From: Porpolomopsis calyptriformis
Lineage: Eukaryota > Basidiomycota > Agaricomycetes > Agaricales > Hygrophoraceae
DNA length: 64,000 bases
Assembly (NCBI GenBank): GCA_951640195.1
Contig: OX621175.1
Span: 1,352,470-1,416,469, forward strand
Reading direction: 5' to 3'
Shown one piece after another: positions 43,112 through 55,082 of the stretch (positions are counted from its first letter, which is position 1; each line of letters opens with the position of its first letter). The position numbers and the translations under genes were made by a program. The notes under the pieces were generated by a model. It searched no databases and was not told where the DNA came from. It worked only from the letters and a program-made list of their open reading frames with translations.

Positions 43112-46100
43112 TCAAGCCTTGCTAAGTCCGAGTTCCAAAGCGAAATGCTTGACTTTCGGAGATGGTAGCGCTTTCATGAGGGTGTCTGCAATCATGTTGT
43201 CGGTGGGACAGTAGACGAGTCGGAGGGTCCCATTTTCGATGATCCAGCAAATAAAATGGTAGTGTATGTCGATATGTTTCGTCTGGTGATGCGATGTGGA
43301 GCCATCTGAGCTCTGGGATCTGCCCCGAGAGATGATGGGAGGCACAATAGAAAGGAGCTATCAAAGAAATCGTGAAAATCGAAGAAATAGAAGAAATCGG
43401 AAAATCGGAGCACTCTCTAGAGTGCTAGAGGCAGTCGAAGAGGCTCAAACATGAAGGACTAGATGTGGGACGATGGAATCTATCTTCCTTCTCTATGATA
43501 CAAACATATCTACAAGTAAATATATCTGTGAAAACAAAGATCCCTTTATATGCTATATAGTAAAGGGATGAGACTTCTGAATGAAGCCACCAGTGAAAGG
43601 GTCAATGGGAACGATGAGGATCTACACAATGGATGTCTGGCTATCAGATGCATCCTTTGATATGAGCTGCGATCGCGAATCGAAGGATCGGAGAATTCGA
43701 AGAAATTCGTAGAAATCTGAAGCGTTCGGAGATAAATCGCTGGACAGGAAGCCAAATCGCGTAGTTGGGGACATTGTAGCAGTGTAGTGGACGTCTGGGG
43801 GATCACGTCGATATATAAAACATGTCCTCCGGACCTCAGGGGACCAAGGGGTCGTATCACCAGGCGTGATACTGCAAGTTTTGTGTGAGAGCGATGGCGG
43901 ATTTGTTGTTGGAGAACAGGGTCATCGCCGGGTTAGTGAATCTGAAAAGTTGGCTTGTTAGCGACCGGAGCCAAATGGCCTCCTTAGCTGCATGTGTTAC
44001 AGCCACATATTCACTCTCGGTTGTGGAAAGCGAGACGATTTCTTGCTTTTTGGCGCTCCAGGAGACAGCTCCGCCGTTTATAAGGAAAGTGTATCCCGAG
44101 ATCGCACAGCGGTCTTCAGCCATGCTTCCATCTGCATCTGCCCACCCGGTGAGCTTCTTCTCGACTCCCCCATAGACCAACCATAGGTCCCTTGTTCCCT
44201 TCAGGTATCGGAATACTCATTTTACAGCTTCCCAGTGAGCTTCTCTGGGATCACTTGAGAATCGGGAAAGTGTAGTTATGGCGAATGATATATCCGGTCG
44301 GGTTCCGAGTGATGTGTACATCAGTGAACCGACTGCTTCGCGATATGGTATGTTGCGCATCCGGGTGCGTTCAAGGGGTGTTGTGGGGGATTGCGCCTGC
44401 GTTAGGCAGGTTTGTGGGTCCATCGGGGTCGATATGGGTTTGTCATCATCAAATCCAAAACGATGCACGATTGAATCAATATAGGCTCGCTGCAACAGCG
44501 AGATTGTGCAGGATTGACGGTCACGGATGACTTCAATTCCCAAGAGCCAATGCAGCTCTCCGAGGTCAGTTATTTCGAGGTGTTTCTGTATCTCCAACTT
44601 GAAACTGATGATCAAATTGAGATTTGTTGCCCCAATCGTGCAGTCGTCAACATGGACAACTATGATTACCTGGGACTTTTCATTGCGACGGAAGAACATG
44701 GCTTTGTCGACATTGCATACAGTGAATCCCATCCGGTTGACAAGGATTCCGATGAGTTTTTGGTACCAGCGGCAGCCCAACTGCTTCAGGCCATAGATTG
44801 TTTTGACAAGTTGGCACACTTGTCCATCAGAATTGGGAGTGGAATATCCAGGGGGTTGACGCATGTAGATGCACTCATCGTTGGTGAGTTTGCCATTCAG
44901 ATATGCACCTTTGATGTTGATCTGGTGTAGTTCGAGATCAGTCTGCGCCGATATGGCAAGGAAGGTTCGGATTGTTGCTAGCTTGGTGACGGGTGCGAAC
45001 GTATCAAAGTAGTCCACTCCAGGAAGTTGGGAGAATCCTTGCGCGACAAGTCAGGCCTTTCTCCATATGATTTCTCCAGCGGCATTTCGCTTCAGTCAGA
45101 AAACCCATTTTGATCCAACAATGTTTGCTTCCAGCAGTGGGTGGTCGATCACCCAAGTTCCTGCTCTTTCGAGTGTCTTCAGTTCCTCCGTGATAGCTAA
45201 TTCCCATTCGGGCCAATTGACAAGTGATTTTGCTTCCGCAAGTGTGCAGGGTTCAATAGCCTCAGTTGCATTTGCCTCTGCTAGCATTCCGGCCTCATTG
45301 ATTAGATCAGTGGAACTGGTACTAGGTTCCATAGTTGCGTATTCGACTATTGATACTGTTAGGTCGTCTTGGGGGTGGTCATTTGGCATTTGGTTGGCAT
45401 CGGCTGTATCATGTCCAGTGGTGGTCGGGATTGTTGGCAGTTGTACTCCGGTTGGCACAATTGGGTCTCTTCTTGAGGTGGAAGTGACGCCTCTGCCTGT
45501 GATTAGGTCTGCTATATGTTGGCTAGGTTTTCGATCACGTCAGGGGTGATCCGGGACTTCTATTATCACTTTCAGGGGTGCCAGTGGTGGTTCCAGTGCT
45601 TGTACTGGTTGAGGTTCTGGTGCTGGTGGGGGTGTTGGTGGGGGTGCAGGTGTGTCTGCGCGCTGTGGATAAGTCTCGGCAATCTCAGGTAAAACCTCTC
45701 CTTCGAGACTTCGTTCAACAGTTGCAGCATCTTCATTCCAATAAACATTCCGTTCGACAGTGACTGAGCGGGTTTTGGGCCAATAGATTCGATATCCATT
45801 GCTTTTCGAGTCAAATCTGATCCATCGTCCTCTCTGAATGCGGCCTCCAAGTTTGTCGCCTGCTTTGATTCTAACCCATACGTGGTTTCCCCATTCCTGT
45901 AGCCCTTTAAGGGTCAGTTTCCGACCATACAGTGCTTCATACAGCGTCATGCCATCGAGAGCCTTTGTTGACATGCGGTTCATTAGCCAAATGATGTGTC
46001 CGGCGGCTTCGGCCCATAGCGATCGCGGAAGTCCACTCGCATAAATGAGGGCGCGCACCCTCTCAAGGATGGTTCGATTTCGACGTTCCGCTATGCTGTT

Positions 46101-47172
46101 GTGCTGTAGGGTGTTATGTACTGTGAGTTTCTGTTTAGTTCCGGCAGCCTCTAGGTGCCTAACAAACGCTTCTGACAGATACTCTCCTCCGCGGTCTGAG
46201 TGGAGGACCTTGATTTTGGCATCGTGCTGGGTCTGGGCCCATGCTTCGTACTTCCGGTAGGCATTGAACGTTTCCGATTTTCTTGCTAACGGGTATAGCC
46301 AGGTATGTTGTGTTGCATCATCAGTAAATGAGACGTAGTAGCGTTGCCCTCAGAGTGTTTCAACTGGGGACAGTCCCCACACATTGGTGTGTACTTCATC
46401 TCCGAAGTTCTTGGCGCGCTCACCAACTCTCTCCCTTGTGATGGACTTTCGCGTTGCCTTGGCATATACACAGGCTTCACAAAACAAGGATTCGCTATCC
46501 TTCTTTGGGTTAAGACGTAGTCCGATGACCAGGCCTTTTTCAATGAGCTTTCGAGCAGCAGTGGGGGATACATGTCCCAGGCAACTGTGCAGGTCCATTA
46601 CGCCAATAGTGTCTTCAATGGCATTCGCAGATTCGTTTTGCGCATCGTGGGTGACCTTGTATAGTCCTCAGCAGCTTTTGGGGATTCGCCCCACTATATC
46701 GCCATTGCGATTTCATATCATGCAAGTTCTGTGTTTGAAGTCCGTGGAGTATCCATCTTCATCGAGTTGTCTGATTGATACAAGCATGTATCCGACAGTG
46801 GGTGAGTATAAGACATCCGTGAGTCATATTTTCGATGTTCACGATCCATTCGGGATTTCAATAACCATATCACCCTTGGCGACAGCGTCGAACTTCTGTT
46901 TGTTAGTGGCAGAGAGGGTCTTGGGAGGTATTGATGTGAGTCGTTCGAAGTTCCTTCGGTGGGGACTGATATGCTGGGTTGTACCAGAGTCGTATAACTC
47001 GATTGTTAACATCTCGCCGGTGTTTCCTTCAGCATCGACTGATGCGATCGTGATGGGGTCAGGGTCAACTGGTGTTCCATCCGTGATGAAACAAGTGCTC
47101 GCATCGGAATTGTCATCGCATGCGAGATCCCACCTGCGACAGTCAGCATTTACTCAGTTGAACCAATCCATC
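43112..47172 (-). pseudogene. Copia Pol: GAG-pre-integrase, integrase, reverse transcriptase and RNase H
   Basis: In minus-strand order: DLHSCLGHVSPTAARKLIEK (pre-integrase HxC), YYVSFTDD and LHSDRGGEYLSE (integrase Asp residues), HNSIAERRNRTILERVRALI (Glu), the long Pro-rich linker, VDYFDTFAPVTKLATIRTFL (RT entry), VVHVDDCTIGAT (the catalytic Asp pair is present), and RNase H with SWSAKKQEIVSLSTTESEYV. After a 575-bp insertion comes TKHIDIHYHFICWIIENGTL, then VYCPTDNMIADTLMKALPSP and a stop. At least five in-frame TGA codons occur where family members carry Arg: 46350-46352, 45540-45542, 45096-45098, 45051-45053 and 44217-44219. Confidence 0.85.
43291..43865. mobile_element. 575-bp insertion in the Copia RNase H region
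   Basis: The Copia reading frame stops making sense at 43,866 and resumes at 43,290. The interval is flanked by the direct duplication GTGAT (43286-43290 and 43866-43870), and deleting one copy plus the insert restores the RNase H reading. The insert has no ORF. It contains GAAATCG/GAAGAAAT-like repetition and a TATA-rich stretch. It could be a solo LTR or a small non-autonomous element; no clear TG...CA ends or long inverted ends are visible. Confidence 0.6.
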
Positions 47173-47177
47173 TCGTA

Positions 47178-47562
47178 TGTTACGATATGTTCATTCTTTT
47201 TCATTTTATCTTATCTTATCGCAGCCTATCTAATCTCACCTCACTCATTCACCACCTTCCTTATCCCATCGTTTCCTTCTTGTCACTTGTGACCGTGACT
47301 GTCACACATGAGCGACTTCCGCCATTGGTCGGCAATAACGCCATCTGCAGTTGCGCAGCCATCCGCAGCAGCTGAATCAGCCGTTCCATGGATCGTCGTT
47401 GAGTCGTAGGATTCAAACTCAGAAGTAGATAAGCAGCGTAGTTAGAGTTTGTATCCTTAGTTTCGATCTCAACATAGACACCCCACCCTAGTCGTTTGGC
47501 TAGGATCTCTGTTCTATCCGTTGACTACCCTAAGCCAACCGAAAGACCACTGCGCCTTAACA
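47178..47562 (+). repeat. Gypsy 5' LTR
   Basis: 385 bp, TGTTACGATA...CTTAACA. Contains TTTATCTTATCTTATCGC and a segment CACTTGTGACCGTGACTGT that is missing from the other LTR. Confidence 0.85.
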
Positions 47563-49638
47563 GAAGATCGAAACTCCTTCTTTCCCTCTGCTTTTCTCCG
47601 CAACAGTCCCGGGTCAAGATTCATCTGACATCATCCGTCCTTGTTTTGGGTTACCAGACAAAGACCGTCGTTGTTGCCTTGGAATCCCAACCCAGGCTCC
47701 CTCTGCAAAGCCAACCTTTCTCGTTCAGAGAACCACGGGTGACTCTGACATCCCGCACGGTGACTGATTCGACCACCACCCTGGCCTCGCGCTCTCCATC
47801 ACCGCCTCCGCCCTACACCCTCACCAACCCCGAACCACACCAGGCATCGACGTCCGAGCTCATTAGCAACGCACATCTGATCACCGCTGCCGCCTTAGAC
47901 TTGTCACCAACGGAGCTCGATTCCCTCACAGAACAGCTCAGCCCGTTGGTCGACGAATTCTACGAACCCGACCTCGCCCCTTCCCCACCTTTGTCTCCTT
48001 TGTCGTCCTCATCCGAGGAATCTTTTGATACCGCCCCGTCTTCCCCGATTGAAGATCCGACCGACCCGTCTACACTCCTTGAAGTAGAGCCCGTCGTCCA
48101 CCTTCAAGTTCGCTTTTACGTTCACCGCCCTTGTCGCCTCACAGAACAAGTCGTTGTCCCCGTCATCTATGTTTTCCGACGTCGTGATACGCAAGATGTA
48201 CGAGAAATCCATCTCGTACTCAACCATTAGTCAACACATCTTGCCCGCCGCGGAGGCCCTCTTACAGCACCTCGGAAACCGAAGAAGAACAAGAATTCGA
48301 AGACGCTGAAGATCACGAGATCCACTTGCCCTTCTCGTCGCAGTTTCTTCCCCCTCTTCTTCCCTCCATCTCTTCGCTCGAATCCGGGCCCTCCACCTTC
48401 GTACGGCGGACTCCCGTCTCGTTCTCCTTTCTAGGTCTCAGACCTCGACGAACTCCTCCTCCACCGGTTGATCCACCTTTCCCGCAACCTAGTTCTAAAG
48501 GAAAGCAACGGATCACTTCCGTAGAATTTGAACCAGAACCCGAACCTTCAGACCCGCCTCCTTCTGCTCCTTCTTCCCTTTCCTCCAAAAAACCAAGTCC
48601 TTCTCCTCGAGAGCCGTTAGTTCTCCCCCTTGACACGGACCCCGAATTGAATCCAACCCCGCACACATCTCCTTCTCCATCACCACCCAACAGTCCCCTC
48701 CTTGTTCCTCTTCCAATGGCTGCCGCTGTCTCCAGTAAGATCAAGCTCGCAGAACCCAGCACATTCAATGGTGATCCCAAGACCTACAGGGACTGGTATC
48801 GGCAAGTCATCATCTTCCTTGCCAGTCGTGGCATCACCAACAAGACCGAACGCGCCCTCGTCACTCTTTCGTATATGAAAGAAGGGACTGCTGCCATCTG
48901 GGCCCAACAGTTCGTCGACGACTTCCTCGACCAAACTGACACCCAAGGCAACACTGTCCCCTTCCCTGATTGGGCAGACTTCAAGCTCGGTCTCGACAGA
49001 GCTTTCACAGACACCGCCTCGGAACAACGCGCGCGAGAAGAGATTGAGACCATGACGCAAGGGTCGTCACTCATTGTGGAATACCTTGTCAGGTACGAGA
49101 TGAAGGCAAAACTCGCTGGCCTCAGCCAGGATAAAGAAAAAATTCGAATTTTCGAGAAGAACATCCATCGCGACATCGTTCGCCAAATGTATCTCAACCC
49201 TCCCCTCCCCACGGTATGGACCGACTACATCGAAAAGGTCGTAGCCATCGGACAGCTCCATGAGCATTATCATCAACAGGAACAAGCTCGTCGTCCGGCT
49301 CCCTCTTCTTTGCGATTCGTACCCCGGACCTTCTCTCATCCCCAAGCCCAACCTGCTGAAGATCGTCGTGTTCCCACTGGGATCATTCATGGCGTCAAGG
49401 AAGGCCCATGGATGTTGATAAGATGCGTCAGGTCCACCGATGCTTCAACTGTGGCGAGATAGGACATTTCCGTCAAGATTGTCCCAAGGAGAAGGCTGTC
49501 GTGAATGTCCGCGCCCTCTTCTACGACATGACCACGTCGGAGTTGGACGAGCTGAAGAACCTCCTTTCTGAAGAGGAGCACAGCTCGGCGAACGGAACCC
49601 CCACCCTGGATGACGAATCGGATTTTGTCGACGGTTGA
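47563..49638 (+). pseudogene. Gypsy Gag with zinc knuckle
   Basis: An early Pro/Ser-rich part (47,700-48,700) with frame interruptions leads to the retrotransposon Gag core, AEPSTFNGDPKTYRDWYRQV, LVTLSYMKEGTAAIWAQQFV and IRIFEKNIHRDIVRQMYLNP. A one-base shift near 49,390 brings the frame to the CCHC knuckle CFNCGEIGHFRQDC (49,440-49,482). The frame ends with two consecutive TGA codons at 49,636-49,641. Confidence 0.8.
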
Positions 49639-52600
49639 TGAAGATGCGTTCCCTTCACTCAACTGGTAGTTGCTTGCTCTGGCACAACACTGTATCAGAT
49701 ATTTCTCCATTATCTACAACAACGGCATGTACAATACCTACTATACCTGAACCCAATACCCCCGTTGTTTCTCCCCTTCCGAAACTTGTTCTGTCAGATG
49801 CATACATCGAACGCCCCGAAACCCCCATTCCCGAACCATTGTCTCCTTCTGTCGATTCAATCGACGTCAACTCTCTTTCAACACCTCAAGACATCGTTAA
49901 TGCTATCAAGGGCAACGCTAATTCCGCAATCCCCATTCTTCAACATTGGTCGCATCCTGCACGTTCACGAGAAATGGTGCAGTCCACCATCGATGAAATC
50001 ACCGCTCTCACCCTGGAGAACGCCATCCGAGCTCTGAACGAACTCAAACAACCTCACATTTTCGTTCGCGGTTCCAAAGGAAATCAACTCGTCCTCAAGG
50101 CTCATCTTGTCACCTTGGACAATCGTACGGAGCACACTGCCACCGCTCTTGTCGATAGCAGATGCGAAGGCTCCTGTATCGATGTCAAATACGTCTGAGA
50201 CCATGACCTCCACACGACTCCCCTTGCTCGACCTATCCGAGTGCATAACGCTGACGGACAACCTAACACTGAAGGCCCCATCACGGATATGGTCACCCTC
50301 GAGCTACGGATCGGAACCCACGTGGAAAGGATTAGTTTTGGCGTAACCAACCTCAGCAAAGGACAAATTTTCCTCGGACATGATTGGCTCAGGACTCACA
50401 ACCCCTCCATGGACTGGAAGGCTGGTACCCTCGATTTCGATCGATGCCCACTGGACTGTCGTCCCTCTGTCGATTCCTCCGACATCAACAACCTCATTCT
50501 GGAGGATGACAATCATCTCCTCATGATCGATCTCACTCCTGCCATCCAAATTCGGTTGATGACCAAGTCGCAAGAACTCGCGATCAAAGCTGCTGAAGCC
50601 CAGAAAAAGGACCGCGATTGGAAGGATATCGTCCCCGATTATCTTCACGAATTCCAAGATGTCTTTACCAAGAAAGACTTCGACGAACTACCACCCACCC
50701 GCCCTTGGGACCATGCGATCGAGCTACTCCCTGGAACCGAGGAAAAGCTCGATTGCAAGATCTATCCTCTCAGCATGGACGAACGTTCGCAACTTGACGA
50801 ATTCCTCGAAGAGAACCTCCGAACTGGATGAATTCACCCTTCCATCTCCCCCATCGCTTCCCCCTTCTTCTTCATCAAGAAGAAAGACAGTCGATTACGC
50901 CCGATCCAGGATTACCGCAAACTAAATGACCTGACCATCAAGAATCGTTATCCACTCCCTTTGATCACTGAACTCATCGACGCTCTCCAGAATGCCCGTT
51001 ACTTCACCAAATTGGACATTCGTTGGGGCTACAACAACGTTCGCATCAAGGAAGGCGACGAACACAAAGCCGCGTTCAGGACCAACCGTGGCTTGTTCGA
51101 ACCCTTGGTCATGTTCTTTGGACTTACGAACTCACCTGCTACCTTTCAAACAATGATGAACGACATCTTCCATGTCCAGATCCACCAAGGTCATGTATTG
51201 ATCTACATTGACAACATACTGATCTTTGACAAGGATCCCGAGACGCATCATCGGCACGTCCACGAAGTCATGTCTCTACTTCGTGAGCACAAGCTTTACC
51301 TCAAGCCCGATAAATGCGAATTCGACCAAAAGCAAGTGGAATATCTCGGAGTTGTTGTCTCAGAAGGCCAAGTCAAGATGGACCTGATCAAGGTCCAAGG
51401 TATCACCGATTGGCCGACTCTGACCTGCAAGCGCGACGTTCAGTCTTTCCTTGGGTTTTGCAATTTCTACTGTCGCTTCATTCACCACTTTGCTGGTATT
51501 GCCCGCCCCCTTAATATCTTAACTGGTAACACTCCTTTCGAATGGACTGATCAATGTCAGGACGCCTTCGACGTCCTCAAAACTATCATTACTTCCGCTC
51601 CTGTTCTCTCTATCGCCAACGATCATGACTTACTCCGTATCGAGACTGATGCCTCTGAATATGCTCTGGGCGCTATACTTTCACAGAAACAAGAAAATAT
51701 CTGGAAGCCCATCGGATTCCTCTCAAAGTCATTCAGTCCTGCGGAACGAAATTATCAGGTTTACAATCGCAAACTCCTCGCCATAATGACCGCTCTCCAG
51801 GAGTTTCGCAAGCATTTGTTGTCTGCCAGACAAGTCTTCGAGGTTTGGACTGATCACGCCAACCTCCAGTACTTCAAGAAGCCACAGAAGCTCAACAGAC
51901 GCCAAGCCCGCTGGCTCACGGAGTTGCAGGACTTCCACTTCACCCTTCATCATGTCGCTGGTAAGGCCAACTTGAAGGCTGACATCCTGTCGAGATGACC
52001 AGGATTTGAGAGGGGGGTGGACGACAACGACGATACGATTCTCTTACCGGACTCTCTTTTTTCTGTTCCTTCTCACCCTATCATAGACCTCCGATCGGTT
52101 CAACTCGATATCGAACCCGACCACTTTCGCTCACGCATCAAGAGTTCCTATCGGAACAAAGAAGATTCCATCACGCTCCTTCAGAGAAAACAAGAAAATG
52201 GTTGGAAGACCCAAGACGACGGTATTCTCACCTTCAATGATCGAATTTATGTCTCCATTGACAAGCCTCTCCGTGGTGAAATTATCTCTCGGTATCATGA
52301 CAACCCTCTGTCAGGACATTATGGTCCTTTCAAGACTACCGAGGTCCTTTGTCGTGATTACTGGTGGCCCACTATCCGTCGAGATGTGAAACAGTACACC
52401 TCCAGCTGTGAGACCTGTCAATGCACCAAGGCATCTCGTCTACCCGCGAAGACCCCACTTCACCCGTTTGATCCCCCGATTCACCCTTGGGACACGATCA
52501 CTGTCGATCTCGTAGGACCAATCCCCGAATGCCAGGGTTACAATGCTGTCCTGACTATCGTCGACACATTTTCGAAAGCTGTCAAGTTTGAGCCTACCCA

Positions 52601-53990
52601 TATCGAACTCAATTCAGAAGGCTTCGCAAAGATCATTCGGGATAGCGTCATCCAGGATCATGGAGTCCCACGATGGATTATTCATGATCGCGATCCACGA
52701 TTCATATCCAAATACATGACTGATCTCTTTCGCCTCTTAGGCACGACACAAAATGTTTCCACCGCTTACCACCCTCAAACTGATGGTCAATCCGAACGAA
52801 TGAATCAGACTCTCGAACAATATTTACGAGTCTTCATCAATCATCGTCAGGATAATTGGAAGGAATGGTTAGCACTGGCTGAGTTCTCGTATAACAACTC
52901 CGTCCATGCAGCTACCACCCAAACCCCTTTCTACGTCAATTACGGCCAACATCCCTGGTCCGGAAACGATACCCGAAGAGAAGTCCGAAACAAATCCGCT
53001 ATCCAGTTCACAGAGCGAATGAAACATGTCCGTCAAGAGACTGAGTCTGCCCTCGGACAGGCCAATGAAAAAATGAAGGCCAGTCACGATAAACGATCCC
53101 GACCTGCTCATGAGTATGCCCCCGGAGACAAAGTCTGGCTCGCCGCCACGAACATCAAAACCAATCACGCAATAAAGAAGCTCAACAACAAGCGCTTCAG
53201 ACCTTTTAAGGTCATTGAAAAGATTGGTCATTCTGCCTACCGACTTGAGCTCCCTCACGAGTGGATAGGCTTACACCCGGTCTTCAATGAGTCTTACCTA
53301 TCCCCTTATCGTCGTTCTTCCTATCCGAACCAAAAAGCTCCTCCTCCTCCCCCTCCCCTCCAGTTGGACGATGAAACCGAATACGTCGTCGAGAAAATCC
53401 TGGATTCCCGAGTCCACCGAAAGCAACTCCAATACTTAGTGCATTGGGAGGGCTATACCAATGAAGAGAACACTTGGCAGTCCGCATCTGATGTTGCACA
53501 CGCCCAAGAATTGGTCGACGAGTTCCACGCTCTGAACCCGAAACAACCAGCCCCGAGACTTCAGATTCGCGTCATTCGCATGGATGATTTCTTTGGCATC
53601 GACAATCGCCTCTATGACCCAATCACCGGCTCGTACGGTGAAGGCTACAAACCGCCGACGGTATCCGATAACATCGATGTCATTATCCCACTCACGCCCA
53701 CTGAAATCGATCGTGCTCTGGACTCCGATTTCGACATCTCTGCCCTCTTCCCCCATCTCCCCGCTCATGTGCGACGAGTCTGGATCTACGAGGAAGGCCC
53801 AACCAACACAGTCACTTTCATTGTACGACTGGACAGTCGCGGCCAAATGCTTCGCTTATACCAGCTCACACTCCCTCTTTTGGCCTTGGACATCCAACGA
53901 CGATACGGTCATTACCTCCCTGCTATTCCCTGTTACGCACCCCGCTGGCTTCTACGAGACTGCTCAAGACATCTCCAACGCCTACGTTGA
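49639..53990 (+). pseudogene. Gypsy Pol: protease, RT, RNase H, integrase and chromodomain
   Basis: Protease remnant ALVDSRCEGSCIDVKYV (the active-site Gly is Arg). RT: RLRPIQDYRKLNDLTIKNRY, GLFEPLVMFFGLTNSPATFQ, and LIYIDNILIF, where the second catalytic Asp of YIDD is Asn. RNase H: LLRIETDASEYALGAILSQK. Integrase: the H..H..CETC zinc site in RYHDNPLSGHYGPF...SSCETC, then WDTITVDLVG, WIIHDRDPRF and HPQTDGQSERMNQTLEQYLR. The chromodomain near 53,390-53,520 reads QYLVHWEGYTNEENTWQSAS. In-frame TGA stops at 50196-50198, 50829-50831 and 51996-51998 sit where Arg is expected. Confidence 0.88.
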
Positions 53991-54023
53991 ACTCGCATGG
54001 ATGCGATTCTGAAGGGAGAGTGA

Positions 54024-54389
54024 TGTTACGATACGTTCATTCTTTTTCGTTTTATCTTATCTTATCGCAGCCTATCTAATCTCACCTCACTCATTCACCA
54101 CCTTCCTTATCCCATCGTTTCCTTCTTGTCACACATGAGCGACTTCCGCCATTGGTCGGCAATAACGCCATCCGCAGTTGCGCAGCCATCCGCAGCAGCT
54201 GAATCAGCTGTTCCACGGATCGTCGTTGAGTCGTAGGATTCAAACTCAGAAGTAGATAAGCAGCGTAGTTAGAGTTTGTATCCTTAGTTTCGATCTCAAC
54301 ATAGACACCCCACCCTAGTCGTTTGGCTAGGATCTCTGTTCTATCCATTGACTACCCTAAGCTGACCGAAAGACCACTGCGCCTTAACA
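54024..54389 (+). repeat. Gypsy 3' LTR
   Basis: 366 bp, nearly identical to the left copy apart from the deletion and a few transitions. Confidence 0.85.
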
Positions 54390-54393
54390 GATA

Positions 54394-54532
54394 TGTTAAG
54401 GCAGCGCCGAGAACTACGTCACCTGACTTATGACCTAAGACCGTTCAGCCAAAAGCGTCACAATACCAAGCTGGTATTGTATGTGGTTCTCGGTATATAT
54501 AGCTGATCCGTGATTGGGGCGCAATCGTAACA
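54394..54532 (-). repeat. TRIM-like LTR, left copy
   Basis: 139 bp, nearly identical to 54939-55077. Contains an internal palindrome AATACCAAGCTGGTATT. Confidence 0.8.
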
Positions 54533-54938
54533 TTGCCCTCACTTCACACGAAGCGTCCCGATTCGCCAAACCAGGAATCACCGGGGGATCAGCCCCATAT
54601 AGAACACCTGACCTTTCAGTCTAAGCCATTCCAGTGTGTCAGATTCATAGCCGTCGTAGATGGCACCCAATTGCACCTGGCGCGCTGGTGAGGGGGCGCT
54701 CGGTCTCTTTTACATCCCTGAGTGATACGGGATGCTGACACAGGGGTCTACGGGTTCGTGGCATTACCCCTTAGCATGTGCATACTCTCGTCGACAGACT
54801 ACCAGCGGTCCATGTGGACCAGTCTGCAAACAACCGCATGTGTGCTCAGAATCTCACGGTAGCATTACATATTCCCCCATCTTAGTAATCGCCACCAAGG
54901 GGATTCGAACCCGGGCCTTATTGGTAAGCTTGGTATTA

Positions 54939-55077
54939 TGTTAAGGCAGCGCCGAGAACTACGTCACCTGACTTATGACCTAAGACCGTTCAGCCAAAAG
55001 TGTTACAATACCAAGCTGGTATTGTATGTGGTTCTCAGTATATATAGCTGATCCGTGATTGGGGCGCAATCGTAACA
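54939..55077 (-). repeat. TRIM-like LTR, right copy
   Basis: 139 bp; differs from the left copy at a few C/T or G/A positions. Followed by the TCGTA duplication at 55078-55082. Confidence 0.8.
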
Positions 55078-55082
55078 TCGTA

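Larger units (their letters stand above)
47178..54389 (+). mobile_element. chromodomain Gypsy LTR retrotransposon (chromovirus)
   Basis: LTRs at 47178-47562 (385 bp) and 54024-54389 (366 bp) begin TGTTACGATA and end GCGCCTTAACA; the right copy lacks about 19 bp present in the left near 47,295. Inside are gag, protease, RT, RNase H, integrase and a C-terminal chromodomain in plus orientation. The left flank TCGTA (47173-47177) is duplicated not at 54,390 but at 55,078, after an adjacent miniature LTR element. Several TGA stops and an altered RT catalytic motif show that it is dead. Confidence 0.88.
54394..55077 (-). mobile_element. miniature LTR retrotransposon (TRIM-like, 684 bp)
   Basis: Direct terminal repeats of 139 bp (54394-54532 and 54939-55077) enclose a 406-bp interior without coding capacity. 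On the minus strand the LTR begins TGTTACGAT and ends CCTTAACA, the same termini as the neighbouring Gypsy, so the Gypsy machinery probably moves it. The interior contains a tRNA-like GGGTTCGAATCCCC (minus strand, near 54,900-54,913). The right flank is TCGTA, the duplication partner of the sequence left of the Gypsy. Confidence 0.8.

Noticed and set aside
48313..48780. 155-codon Gly/Glu-rich minus-strand ORF
   Set aside because: It is the antisense shadow of the Ser/Pro-rich Gypsy Gag coding region.
54895..54920. A tRNA gene or tRNA end in the miniature LTR element
   Set aside because: Only the T-arm-like GGGTTCGAATCCCC is present, with no cloverleaf around it.
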